Shown piece after piece: positions 48,293-61,034 of a stretch of DNA of 64,000 nt. A model generated the notes under the pieces. The model saw only the letters and a list, made by a program, of their open reading frames with translations, was not told the origin of the DNA and did no database searches. The stretch is from Typhlomys cinereus. Its lineage: Eukaryota; Chordata; Mammalia; Rodentia; Platacanthomyidae. The stretch is taken from NCBI GenBank assembly GCA_023101885.1, contig JALPQD010000406.1:1116001-1180000 (forward strand), in the 5' to 3' direction. The number at the start of each line of letters is the position of its first letter. Position 1 is the first letter of the stretch. A program made the position numbers and the translations under genes.

Positions 48293-49189
48293 ATTTCTAT
48301 GCCTATCATTTCTTGTGAATGCAAAGGGTGTAGTGTGGAGGTCAGAGGACTTTTGCCTACTATCAGTAGTCAGTTCTGTATATCAACCTCACATTGTTAG
48401 AGTTACTGACAGATGATTTTACATACTGAACCATATCACAGGCAACATACAATATTATTTATCAGATTGTTTAGTAAGGCATAAATATCAAATATTAATG
48501 AAATTAAAGCAAATTTCATTCTAAAATAGAACAATCTAGTGAAAGCAGGACCAGATTTTTTTTTTAACAGTGCATTATCTTCCTCCTAACATGGTTTTTC
48601 ACTTATGTCTGAAAACTAAGGCTTCACGCTTTCCTTCCAAAATGATTCATGCTTCAAATCAAGAAAGCAAGAAACCTTTGCAAGATATCTATACAGTTCT
48701 ATAAATTTCTTCCAGCTACATAATTGTGACATATGTCATTTTACTAATCTAGATGCTTTTTTATTTGAAACAAGTATTTGGGAATTAGCCTTTGTATACT
48801 CTACTTCTTTGTTTTTGCAACCTTACTACTAACATACTCTAAGCATTTCAACTCTACCTCTCTTTAACTTTAGTTTCCTCATTGCTTCTGATTTTTGTTT
48901 CCCTGTAGATTTCTATGGCAACCATTTCTATTTACCCATACAGTAGGCTAAATCACTAAGTGCAGTTCAAGGTCTTTCTGGTTCTTTAGGTGAAATTTCT
49001 ACAAACATACAGATGTATTTCTGTGTTCCAGAAGAAAGATTTCTGGTAAAGTTCCAATTTAAAAGTTAACTAGGCTATCTTATTTGTATGTTGAGATCTT
49101 TTCTTATGTAAAGATAAAATGAGAGCTATTTAGATAGAGGTTTACTCTCAAGGGTTTGTGGTAATTTTGAGGTATCTGATCCTATCTAC
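48293..49189. other. Unique AT-rich sequence, nothing recognised
   Basis: No frame or repeat recognised. Confidence 0.4.
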
Positions 49190-51046
49190 TGTCAGTTTCT
49201 CCCCATCTACTGTTGTTTAGACTGATTTACATTTCTGGGAGTGTGTTCCCTGTCATTGGGGGTGGAGGAGGTTAGGGGTTTACTGTAAGCCAGTAGTTGA
49301 TTACTTGGAGGTCTACCACACTCCTTATTGTGTCCTATTGCTATTCTTTCCTCCTCTTTAAGAATTTTCATACATATAGCCTTTTCAACTATTTAATCCT
49401 GTTCTTTTGTTTCTTCTCTTTTGGGATCTTCTTCTATCCCCTGACTTGTGTTCCTTTGCATTTGTGGATGTTGCAAGAGTTTCTATTGGATTACATCAAA
49501 CTGAATGTTTAATGCTAAGATCCTTTTATAAGGGAGAACATACAGCATCGGTTTTTCTGAATCTGGGATATTTCATTCAGTATGATTCCTTTAAGTTCCA
49601 CCATTTACTGGCATATTTCAGTAGTTTATCTGTTCTGACAATTGAATAATATTCCATTGCATAAATGTATCACATTTTTATTAACCATTCATCAAACCAT
49701 TGGATATCTAGGTTGGCTCCATTTCTTTGCTATTGTGAAAAGAGCTGCTGTAAACATGGTTGTTCATGTGACTCTGTTGCAGGATGCAGAGTTCTTTGGA
49801 ATATTTCCAGGAGTGGTATACGTGGGTCATATGAACCTTCAATTTATAACATTTTAAGAAAATTCTAAATTGATTTAGCAATCAATTTATACAGCAGCAA
49901 TGTATGAGGTTCCCCTTCTCCTCATCCAGGCCAGCATTAGAAGTTCTTTGTATTTTGTATGTCTGCCACTCTGACTGGAGTGAGATGATATCTTAGTGTT
50001 ATGGTTTGAAACGTGTCCCCACAGTCTCATATATTTGGAAAGGTCATGGTACCCTTGAGAGGTGGAGTCTTGAGGTGTATTAGTCTCACCTTAACTCATA
50101 GAGAAGTCTGCTTTTGGAGCATGGGTCTTAAAACTCTCAACCTTCAAGATGTTTGACCACTCCAGCTTCTGCCAGCCAGCCATGCCATGTCCAACATGAA
50201 AGACTGTATCTTCCCTCTAGAACCATAAGCTGAATAAATTTTCCTTTCCAACTTAAGTTGCTTGACTTTGGGTATTTTCTCAAAAAAAAAAAAAAAAAAG
50301 AAGAGAATAACCATTACTCTTAGGATGATTTTAATTTGCATTTCCCTAATGACTAAAGATGTAGAACATTTTTTAAAGATGTTTGCTAACCATTTGAAGT
50401 TTGTCTTGAGACAAAATTTAGGGGGAGGGTGTTATATCCTTTCAATTTAATTTTTCAAGCTCTTATGTACTCTGACTATTAAACCCCAATCATAAAATAG
50501 ACAACAACAACCAACTAGATTACAGAGTACTGATCATCCTAAAACACTCAGGTAGAATCAGGCCAACTAAACCTCTTCACATCAATAGACTCAGGGAATC
50601 TTGAAGAAGAGCCTAAAGGCAAAGAGATTCTCTCCTGTACAAAGACATTCTAGTCAAGACATGGCTGTTACATCTAGGAACTTACTGCCGTGGGACTTAT
50701 CCTCACCAGACCTGCACTGTGTCTGACAGATCAACATTCCCCAATAGACTAGCAAGGAACTCAGGAGAAACAATTACATGCAGGGCAGATCTTAGGGGCT
50801 AAGGCTAGACCTGAAAAGAGGAGTGCTCAAGGAAGGGCCATTTAATCTGCCACAGAAGCCCTACTAGAATAGACAACCCGAAGGAAACTTGGGGCCCACA
50901 CAAGCAGGGAGGCTGAAGGGTGGGAGAGGGTTGAATTACTGAAGGGAGGGGAGGATAGGAGAAGAAGGGAAGAGCAAAGGAAGGAGGAGGAGGGGATATA
51001 GGGACAGCCACTTATTATGCTTGTAAAACTAAAAAAAAATTAAAAA
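49190..51046 (+). mobile_element. L1 with inverted 5' part, hosting a solo LTR
   Basis: Antisense L1 sequence (3' UTR then ORF2) runs from about 49190 to 49996 and continues at 50324 to about 50485 ('tttgcatttccctaatgact'). Sense 3' UTR follows from about 50490 ('ggtagaatcaggccaactaa') through a polypurine tract (50905-51000) to an A-rich end near 51046. The element is plus-oriented with a flipped 5' part. The solo LTR at 49997-50317 landed in the inverted half. All ORF2 frames are broken (pieces of 60-80 codons). Confidence 0.82.
49997..50317 (+). mobile_element. Solo MaLR LTR inserted in L1, with TSD
   Basis: Starts 'tgttatggtttgaaacgtgt' and carries 'gctgaataaattttccttt' (AATAAA). 'tcttag' lies on both sides (49991-49996, 50318-50323); five of these bases are the expected ERVL duplication. 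Sequence on the two sides is contiguous L1 ORF2 (compare 23930-23960), which fixes the insertion point. A run of 18 A (50282-50299) lies near the LTR 3' end. No internal region is present. Confidence 0.9.
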
Positions 51047-53064
51047 CTAAAGAAGTTAAATAAATTAGGCCTGTTTTTATGGAATTATAACTGTAAGATT
51101 TTTCAATGCTAAAGATCTCTTTATTAATTCCTCTTGTATCTGTTTTTCATATCATGCCCAATGGAACTATTGGGAACATGTCATATAAAGACAAATGGTA
51201 ACTTTCTAATAAATTATTTAGCTTGACAGTCAAAAATGGATATATTGGGGGATGATCTCAAAACATTTTCATTATCATTGGTCTAATCATAAGGATATTT
51301 TCAAGATAAAAATCCATGCTTGTACAAATGTTATTATGTGTAACAAGACTTTTATTAAAAATAATTTTTAATACAAATTTAATAAAAAAGAATCCTGCAA
51401 ATTATGTGTTTATTGTATATGCATCTTTTGTGACTTTTGCTAAATTTATCATTTATTGCTCTAAACCGCCACTTTTCAATTGACAACCACTTTTCATTTA
51501 CTCTTATAACCTGAAGAGATCCTCAGAGGCCATAGATTATGTTGGATCCAGGAATAAAATCCCACTGGGTAATGCATGTTTATAAGTTCTAAAGTATACT
51601 TTATTAGCATATAAATTGAAAATAGCAACTTTGATCAGGTTGTTTAATGAAATACACCTCTTAGTAGAAGTGAAAAACCATTTTCTTAATCCAGGTTGCT
51701 TAAAAAACAACAACAGAAAGTCCTTATGTGATTATTGCAAAAGGCGACAAGAGACAGAAAATCAAAGTGATGACTGAGTCAACCAACCTTTTGAAAAGTC
51801 TGATGTTAAATCTGAGTGAGTAAATAGCTGGATGAATGTGGAGACAGACACCTTCCAATAATGCTTCTCATGTTCAGGGCTCTTGGGCAATAAAGAGTTC
51901 CCTGTATAATGTCCACAAGGCAGCAACCTTATTGGACACAGCACACACAATTAGCTCTGGGTGACTTCCTCCTGACATCTCTTCAGTGACACTGCCACAA
52001 GTCTTAATTTTTCCAATAGATAGTGATATAGCTTTGATAAAACCTTCTAACTTTAATTTCCCTGGGTTAAAAACAATTCTAAGAAACTTTTTAGTTTTTG
52101 TTTTGTTGTGTTTTTTTAATTAATATATAATGTTAAAAAATTTTTCTTCCCATATGTGACAATTTTAATTAACTTCCAAACACCATAGATAAAGATTGAA
52201 TAACCTCATTGAAGGTTTTGTGGACCATGGAACTTTTATGTTAAATTTCATAAGAAAGTAGTTAACACTCTGTGTTACTCATTTTTGGAATAAATAATAC
52301 TTTTAACAATAATCTCAATGCAGTGCAAATGACAAATGCTAGTTTTGGTCAGTCAAATTCTAAAAAAAGCCAATGAGTATCTCTTTAATAATTACTATCC
52401 TCTACATCTACAACATATAAATGTAGTACTCACAATGTAGTACTCACACAGTGCCCTAAAGAAGTTTTATGACTAGCAGTGTATTGTATTAGAGAAAAAC
52501 GTGTACTAGTACTTAGCAGTAAGAAACACATGTCAGTTAGAGGTAATGAGAAACATAGTTTCCATAAAGAGGAAATCTTAATGTTTGTGCAAATAGGAAA
52601 GAATTATATGGGAAGAAGCACTGGCCTAGAAATTATGACTGCTTTGTGGATTGCATTGAATTTGAAAATGTAAGTGATAGGATCAGACTATAACAGATGT
52701 TCCAAGAAATAAGATTCTGAAAGAGTTATAATAAAACATGACACATAGGAACTTAGAATAAGTTTACTATGCTACATTCAGACACTTTCTGTAGAGGTAG
52801 GTCTTCATGAAAGCTGCATAGCTGCATCCCCTTGGGGCAGCTCAGGGGAAAAACCCATTTCCTTGGTGGTAGTTCACTTCTCTCAAATTTGGTATGTTGC
52901 TCTTATAGCTTGTCATATGACCCCTTTCCATTAGTTGTATGAGTAATGTGAGATCTGATAGTTTAGAATTTATGCCATTGTCTCTGATGTTGTTATTTTT
53001 GTGTCAATGCAGTTTTGACTCAATTGATGAAACACTTAAAATATTGATTATAAAAAAGTTCCCT
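51047..53064. other. Unique AT-rich sequence, nothing recognised
   Basis: Frames of about 62 codons only. A short tandem 'tgtagtactcacaa'/'tgtagtactcacac' occurs at about 52422-52450. Confidence 0.4.
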
Positions 53065-53279
53065 GGGCTGGAGAGATGGCTCAAGAGTTTAGACTGCCTC
53101 CCAGCAGAAGATTCTGAGTTCTGATCCTAGGTTCCTCAGATGGAAACAGAGGCAGCCTGTACTTCTGAATGGTGGGTGGAGACTGGGAAATTCTAGAGTG
53201 CAGGAAAAGGGAGGTTGAAACATTCCAGGATAATTCCAAAGTCACCCTTGGTCCTCTTCAGGAACACACAGTACCCTGT

Positions 53280-53320
<41 letters not shown>

Positions 53321-53338
53321 GCACAAAATAAATGAAGT
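53065..53338 (+). mobile_element. Old-branch tRNA-headed SINE with (CA)n tail
   Basis: Head 'gggctggagagatggctcaa', then a degraded B box, 'gcctgtacttctgaatggtg', 'cattccaggataattccaaa', a CA run (53281-53319) and 'aaaataaatgaag'. It matches 14835-15129 throughout. No clear TSD was seen. Confidence 0.85.
53281..53319. repeat. (CA)n microsatellite in SINE tail
   Basis: About 19 CA units in the tail of the SINE at 53065-53338. Confidence 0.9.
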
Positions 53339-54109
53339 TTTAAGAATTTTCCAGTAATCCTATAAATTTTCCCTTAAACATATAAAGTTACATAGCTAGT
53401 TAATAATATTCTCTTCAATGCTCATGATGTTTGTCTTGATTTCTGTTTGATTTGGCTACACATATTAGTTCTCAAGAATATGAATTAGTGAAATTCATTT
53501 TGATATGTCCTACATGTATTATATACAGTATTTTGAGCATATTCCCTTTCTTCCACACTTATCTGTTGCTGGTTGGTTCCACGCTTCTATTTTTAAGTTG
53601 GCTGTTTGTTTCCTTGAGCATAGATATGTGTGGTGCCCATCTTTCTGGCTGCTACTTTTCTCAGTTGCAAAGATGCTTTCTAGGTCCTTTGGTCTACAAC
53701 TTATAGAAAAAGCACACCCCTTTGTGTGTGCACACCAGTTTCTCAATCCAGACATGCATTTTGTTTCTTTTTAGAATTGTATCTTAAATCCATACTAGAT
53801 AGCGTTCCCTTTAAGGAATTATAATAATGCTTATAAACTTTGACTCAATATTTTAAAACAAGCAGGATTATAGCTTCTTTCTTTCATTTTCTTTCTGTGG
53901 CGGTGGTTAAAGGCCTTCAGTCTGTATCTATGTTTTAATAACAATGGAACAATAGTAATCAATTCATTAATTATATTAACATAATTATAGAGTATACTTT
54001 TCATTCTATGTAATGTAAATTGTAAATATATTGTCTCATATATATGTGAATATATATCTCTTTATATATTTGTGTTTCCTGACTGACTCCTGAAGGCATA
54101 TGTGCTTCT
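53339..54109. other. Unique sequence, nothing recognised
   Basis: Overlapping plus frames of 84 and 89 codons at 53452-53774 and a minus frame of 78 codons mutually overlap; none has a recognisable motif. Confidence 0.35.
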
Positions 54110-54405
54110 TGCCTTAATCATGTCTTTCTCTCTCTCTCTCTCTCTGTCTGTCTTTATGCACAACAGGACAACTGAGTGTATGTCTTTGGAGATTCAAAAT
54201 TGACAAAATTGACAAAATCATCCTGGATTTCACTTTCACCTTACTGCTTGCTTTGGGATTTTCTAATTTTGGCCTTCCATGGCCAGAATTTCAGGCCACT
54301 GTCATTTCAGCCCTTTATTTTTATTTGTGATCTGGGGATTGTAACTTGGGCTCTTTTGCTTGTGAGGGAAAAGTTTTAATCCATAAGCCATCTCCCTAAA
54401 ACATT
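54110..54405 (-). mobile_element. Old-branch tRNA-headed SINE, antisense
   Basis: The right end reads on the minus strand as a tRNA-like head ('ggagatggcttatggattaa'). The complement of the family body follows ('atcatcctggatttcacttt', 'tgctttgggattttctaatt'), then a TC-rich stretch. It is degraded, with no clear TSD. Confidence 0.7.
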
Positions 54406-57400
54406 TATCAAATGTTCTACTTCCATCCTTGAACTGGAATTTCAGTTCAATTAAATTTTCTCTTAAAGGTACTGATAAATTTTTCTTGCATTATATCTTC
54501 CAAATGCTTATAGTTCCATTAATTTTTTAGAATCAATCATGCTACATTAGCTATAAGTATTCATTTTTATATATAATATCAATACATTAGAAATATCAAA
54601 GAACATCCATTTGAACAATAAAAGATGGATAAGTTAAAATTATTTAGAAGTTCCAATAATTCACATTTTGCATTGCTAAGAATCTTATTGCAATTCACAA
54701 TAAAAGGCACCCTTTTGATGTTATCTAGGAAAATTTGTCTTTTTTTAAACCCAAATATCCAAAATATATTTTATCTAAATCTTTATATTCAAATACTGTT
54801 CATGCTTTGTTGAAAAAAATTTTGCAGTAAGATAAAATAGCTAACCAATCTATTGGACAAAATATCTATGTATCACAGACTATTAGAGAGTAAAGAGCAA
54901 TAATATATGATATAATTATGCAGAGAAGTAAAACAAGGTTTTAAATTTTAAATTATGTCCTCAAGGTCACATTTGTCTCTAAGTAATTTGCATTAAGATT
55001 AATATAATACATTAGAATTCAACTGCCCTGTCTAATTAAGTTTTTATTTCTCAGAAGGGTTGGTATTTTTGAGCACTCTCTTCACATAGAATCAAATTTG
55101 AAAAGACTTCATCTTTTCCAAATTTCAAGGAAAAATTTAGGATGTTTCATTGAGGAAATACAAACATTTCCACTCATCAGTTCCCTAGTTCAGACTAATG
55201 TGTTATAATCATGAAGTTAATTTACACTTTACCAAAATTACAGGGAAGATCCAACAACTCAGAAAACGTCTCAAACTAAAAATGTAAAATTTTATTCAAG
55301 TCAACTGCAAAAGAACAGGAAAGGCCCTTAGGATATTAGTGGGTATTTCAACATAGCCAATTGTATACAAATTATCTATGCAATGATTAAAGAAACAGAA
55401 GGTCATATGGTAAATTTCAAAAGCAAATAATAAAAATACCTGTAAAAGTAGTAGATTCTAACATTGTCTTTATAGACATAGAGTATTCACATTTCATGAA
55501 GTCCTTTCTGAACATTTCCGTGATTTAATTTGATTGTATCTTATCAAACATTTAGCATCATAATAAATAAAAAGAAAATATATCTATTATAATTACTTCA
55601 AATGAGCCAACATAATAGGAAATGAAAATATGATAACAATATTGATTTTAAAACTGTAATATATTTTGTCATTCCAGTTGGGTTTATTTGCATTTCTAAA
55701 CCCAAATGGTATGTTTCCTTATTTCTCCAGACATTTGGAACTTTGGCTAGAGATCATCTGCCCCTCATGCCCTCTGTGATCCTGATACTTTAGATGATTT
55801 AATTAGTGTGATTCACAAAATGAGATATAAAAATGAAAATGAATAACAATAACTTTTCATAGTTATTTTAATTTCTGAATCACTGCCAAAATAGAACATA
55901 AAAACTCTAACATAGATGAACAAATGCAGAATATATAAATTAATAAATTAGGATTTTAATGTCATTGCAAAAATTACTAAAATGATGAAAATTCATTTTC
56001 TTTGTTTGGACAAATGTGGTAGTTATATTAAAATATGCACTAGGGAAGAGTTTCAAAGCTTTATGATGTCTTTTATGCCACTTCACATTCTGGTTTTGAA
56101 AGAGAAAATTGCCCTGGAGGAGAAATCCTAGAGTAAGAAGAAGAGAGGGAACACAAGGACTCAGGGGAAAAAAAAAGTTAGCAACTGCAGAGAATGATTA
56201 GTACAAGGAAAGGAGGAGGAGACATCTGTTGGTGAAATGATTTTTAGAGATAATTAAGTGCATTCATCCAGAAATAGCACATATTATACATCGTTTGCAG
56301 GCACACATGGTTTTACTAAAAACAAGAAAGACTTTTGAAAAGCCCACAAAAATAATCAGCAGCTTTGATTTGATGTCACCAGAATGTCACTGCTCCTTGA
56401 GTACAGCATTTCATCCCTTTCACACCGTGCAAGGATTTTATTGCAGATTGAGTACAATTTAATGAGGTAAGCTTGGTTAAAAAGTATTGTCAGAAGAGAG
56501 TTGCTTGGTCTTCAGGTCTCTCAAGTGTTTTATATTAGTATGCTATCTCAGTCTCCAGGAAGATAGTGTATTTCTGGTCATCCTAGAAAGTCCAAGTAGA
56601 TACAGTTATTAGTGTTCCAAGCAAATGGACAAAGATGTTCTTTAAGCATACAATAAGGCAATTGGCCAGAAAGTAATTATGATTTTAAAGTCAATAATAA
56701 TTGAATCCAGAAATTTTTGCTTATTTAATCTTTGTATATTGAGAACTTATGCCATGACATGTATGAAATTTTATGCAGAAGTATAGCTAATGCTCAGTGC
56801 CACTAAATGATGAGCCTTGAAATTCATTTAAGCAGATATGACAGAACAGTCAAAAACATCCATAATTGTTTGTATAGATTACATATCAAACAATTAAAGT
56901 GTCTTTAAACATTACTAAATCATTATTAACTTGAAAGTTGTAATCAAAACTAAGCATAGGAAAATGAAAAAATAATAATGCCTTCTTAGTCAAGGTCAAT
57001 TGTGCAAATACTATGGACAGTATTTCACTGTTTTCATGTAAAGTATTTGACATTGAGAGGTTGTCTAAAACATGGCTCAGACTGACTATTTGTCTCATAG
57101 TTTAACATTCTTACCCATACTTTCTTTCCCACCACATGAGCATTATTGAAATTCAATTTCAGATTGCAAAGCCAGACTAACCAAGTGAATATATCATATT
57201 ACTTAACCTCAAAATGTACCACAAAGTTGCAGTAATCAAAACATAATGATGGTGTAAAAATAGACCATTAGATATATAGAAAAATGAGGGGTATTATTTC
57301 CAAATATATACCTGATAAGCATTAAGGTCCAAAATATGTAGGATAGTAAAATAGTGGATAACAAACAAAACAAAAATAAAAAATAAGTCAAATATTGGCC

Positions 57401-57577
57401 AAATATCTAAACAGGAAAACAAAAACTAGTGGCTCACTAATTACTTAAAAGCACTCAAGATCAAGAATTGTTATAAAAATGTAAATCGAGACATTATAAT
57501 TATATATTGCCTCCCACTAAATAGGTTGGCTGTTATTAAAAAAATAAAAATAGCATTTCATACAGAAATAGTCAAAT
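54406..57577. other. Unique AT-rich sequence, nothing recognised
   Basis: Three kilobases without a recognised repeat or a frame above 70 codons. Confidence 0.4.
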
Positions 57578-57632
57578 AGGTACTCTATTCTTTTTTTTTT
57601 TTTTGTTCTCTTTTCCCAGGTACTCTATTCTT
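57578..57632 (-). mobile_element. Minute retroinsertion: 25 bp with poly-T, flanked by 15-bp TSD
   Basis: 'aggtactctattctt' occurs at 57578-57592 and again at 57618-57632. Between them lie 25 bp: a run of T followed by 'gttctcttttccc'. On the minus strand this is a 13-bp stub followed by poly-A, bounded by a TSD of L1-typical length. It looks like an extremely 5'-truncated L1-mediated insertion. Confidence 0.75.
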
Positions 57633-58942
57633 GATGGAGTTGCAAATTGCTAATCATCTTATAAAAATATAGTTTTTTTCAAAAAATAAAAAGAATAATA
57701 GCCATATGATTAAGAAATTCCAGTGTTGCATATGTATTCAATGGAAACCAGCATGCAAATTACTTTTCCATTTTTATCACAACAGCATTTACAATGAAGT
57801 ACAGCCTCTACCTAAAAGTCTATCAATGTATCAATACTTTTAAATGAATTCCTGTCATTTAAAACAATATGGAAGACCCTATAGAACATTATCGTATATG
57901 AAATAAGCCTAGAGATGAACTAGAGAAGTTGGTTCTATGTGAAATAAACCAGGTATAGGAAAATATACGGCAATTGTACATGTTTGTGGAATGTAGAAAA
58001 AAAAACTGATCTTGTGGGAAAAGAACAAAATCTCTATTACCAGAAGTTTGTGAGACAGAGAAAAGGGAAGTCAATAGAGTTAATCTTTGGATAAAAAAAA
58101 TTTACAGATACAATTAGAACAAATAAATTGCTGGATTTTTTTTCACAGCTACAATCATCAACAGCATCATATAAACATTTCAAAATAACTATTAAAAATG
58201 ATTGTGAATATTCTCACACTAAAGAAACTAGCCCTCATACCATTATTATCAGTACTGATGGTTTCTTTTACTCCCAAATAGAAGTTTAATAATCTACTAT
58301 TGCACAGAATGAAAACCTCTTGATTTCATGTTTGACTAACTCATAAGATCATGTCCAAGAACCAGTTTCTATCTTTCCATGCTGCCATTGTGAAAGTGGC
58401 AATACACCTGTGGATTCCATTGCTGAGATCATAAAAAAGAAAGACCAAATTGCTTTGTGAATACATGTTATTATAAACATAAATAGGAAGAGCATTCAAC
58501 ATTCATCATTCAATCTAGATTGAATCTCTTCTACCACAGAAGATGAAGAGAGCAACTTGCCAAATTCAGAAAATAAGTGACTAGAGACTACAGACTAAAC
58601 AAGGCATTGGGATTGGGGACTAAGGGCTGAAAAATATTATCGATTCACTATATTGAGGCATGTTACATTAAAAACAAATAAAAAAGATTCAAAAAATTGA
58701 AAGGAAAGGAAAAAGCATATGGTTCCTGTTAATATTTCTTTTCTAAAACAGAAGTTAATTATTAAGATATTTCTGGCATTCTTCATTTTTTTGCTGAGAT
58801 AGATTATGTCTCATGATCCATTGTTTAAATACACTGGAGAACTGTGAATAGAATTACCATGTCACTTGGCTTTGGACAAACCCAGATTTAACAACAAAAG
58901 TGAGGAATACTGTGATCCTGATGCAAAACAAAACCATAATAT
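57633..58942. other. Unique AT-rich sequence, nothing recognised
   Basis: No frame above 61 codons and no recognised repeat. Confidence 0.4.
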
Positions 58943-59250
58943 GTGCTGGGTACATGGCTCAGCAAGTAAAAAATGTTTGCTACTCAAGTCTGAGCTTTTG
59001 AATTTTTATCCTCCTATTCCAAGACTAAGCCTGACACCATAGCTTATGCACTGCATGCTTTATGGAAATGGAGCTCTGAGACCCAAGACTATTCATGCTT
59101 ATAAGCCAACTAGCCAGTTTACCAGGTTAGCATGAAAGAACCATTTTCATTTAATGAGAAAGTACAGAAAACATGCAAAAGGTGTATCCTTTGACCTCCA
59201 CATGCAAGATGAAGTCTACGCATACACACATACAAACACATACACCAAAG
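58943..59250 (+). mobile_element. Degraded B4/RSINE-like SINE
   Basis: A tRNA-like head ('gtgctgggtacatggctcag') is followed by a segment resembling a B1-like middle ('agcctgacaccatagcttat') and the end 'ctttgacctccacatgcaag' with a CA-rich tail. This order is typical of composite rodent B4/RSINE elements. Divergence is high. Confidence 0.5.
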
Positions 59251-59543
59251 TATATATATTGATAGCATTATTTTGTTAATACCATGATATCTTCACCACA
59301 ATCTTATATTATTTAGTTTATAGTCATGGCATTGATCACACTTCTTGAAGATTAGTGATTTTTCTTAAGACATTTATTTATAGACCAATAACTACAGAAG
59401 AAAACAAATTAAGAAACTATTTACTAAGTCTGAATTTGGGCATAGTGGTTAAAATGAAATAGCTATTTAACAATGCTTTTTTAATGGGTAAAATGTTTTA
59501 AAATATTATTTGACTGACTGACATACAGTTTTCATATGTATAT

Positions 59544-59763
59544 CTCCTTTCAGGCTTCATCACAGCCCTACTGGAGTCTTGATTTCAGACTTCTGCAGTT
59601 TCAAATCCTCTTCCCTGCATAATTTGAATGTAGCCAATATAGGTTGTTGAATATGGAAATTTCTGAGAGCAATGAAGGTAGTAAATAAATAATCTTTTAA
59701 TTTATAGTTTTGCATAACTTGCCCTTCTTTGTTTCTTCTTTCTCCCCTTACCCTCCTATAAAT
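59544..59763. repeat. Direct repeat copy 1 (about 220 bp)
   Basis: Starts near 'atctcctttcaggcttcatc' and ends near 'cccttaccctcctata'. By eye it differs from copy 2 (60813-61034) at about 17 of 217 positions. On the minus strand a 78-codon frame spans it (RVRGERRNKEGQVMQNYKLK and onward). The family is unknown to me. Confidence 0.85.
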
Positions 59764-60812
59764 TTTCTTGACTGTATTTTTTGAATACTTAACCATGGGA
59801 AAAATCTTTTATATGTGGAGAGAGTAAAAATATTACAATATATTTCTTATAAAATCCAAAATTATTTTAGGCATTGCTTTTTACAAATTAAGTAAGGTAG
59901 TATAGATAAATATAGGACTCAGTAATTGTGGTAATGTTTTCCTTAAAATGATAAATGTTAAATAACTAAAATCAGCTGCTTTGACACAATCTAAGACAAA
60001 TCTTTATAGCGATAACAGAAACATTAGAGGAAAGATTCTGAGCTCTGTCATTGCTATTAAACAATAATGGATTATATACCTAAAATAGACTTGTATTTTA
60101 CAAGTCCTGTCAATTTAGTTTCAATGAAATTGCAATGTAGGTAAAATCAAGTACTTCTTATTTACTGTCATTCTGTGACTCATCTAGCGTTATACCACTC
60201 TAGCTTGGACACTACACAAACATATACAGTATACACAGTCATATCAGCATTAAGGCATGCTATAACAAATTGTCTAGAGAATCAATATGAGCTCTCTAAT
60301 CTGTAGTCACTTCTCTCCATAACTCCTTCTTGCACATTCATTCTCCCTTTTCTTTTTAATAGTAATTAATTCACTTATTCCACAATCTATGTTATTCAGT
60401 TTCCCAAATTAAAAAGTGCCCTTTCTCCATTTTTCTAAATGATTTTATTTATCTAAGAATCATTTTGTAATATATCAAACATCCTGCAATCTTTTCCTTC
60501 AATTAATTTATTTTTGGAATTTTTATATATTGACCATAAACTAGCTATCATTGAAGACTATTTTTCCCAGGAAAAAGATGTAAGTTCAAGTCTTAATTTA
60601 AAAATTCTCAGAATGACTCTATATATCAATAAAAAATGAAAATGAACGTATATTGAAGTACTGAATGCACTAATTCAGTATAGTTTATATTCTTGTAAGA
60701 GAAGTCAGGAACATACAAATACAATAAAACAGAGATTCAGAATCTGTTGTTGCATGGCTCAAGTTCTTAAAAATCCATAGCAAACAGCCAGCACAGGAAG
60801 AAATAAAAGAAG
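59764..60812. other. Unique AT-rich spacer between direct repeats
   Basis: No gene or repeat was recognised. It separates the two 220-bp direct repeat copies. Confidence 0.4.
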
Positions 60813-61034
60813 ATCTCCTTCCAGGCTTCATCACAGCCCGACTGGAGTCTTGATTTCAGACTTCTGTAATTTCAAATCCTGTTCCTTGCATAGTTTGAAT
60901 GTAGTCAATATAGGTTATTGAATATGGAAATTCCTGAGAGTAATGAAGGTACTAAATAAATAATCTTTTAACTTATAGTTATGCATAACTTTCCCTTCCT
61001 TGTTTCTTCTTTCTCCCCTTACCCTCTTATAAAA
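60813..61034. repeat. Direct repeat copy 2 (about 220 bp)
   Basis: Same orientation as copy 1 and about 92 percent identical. The corresponding minus frame begins RVRGERRNKEGKVMHNYKLK but has a stop after FHIQ, so the frame is not conserved as coding. Confidence 0.85.
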
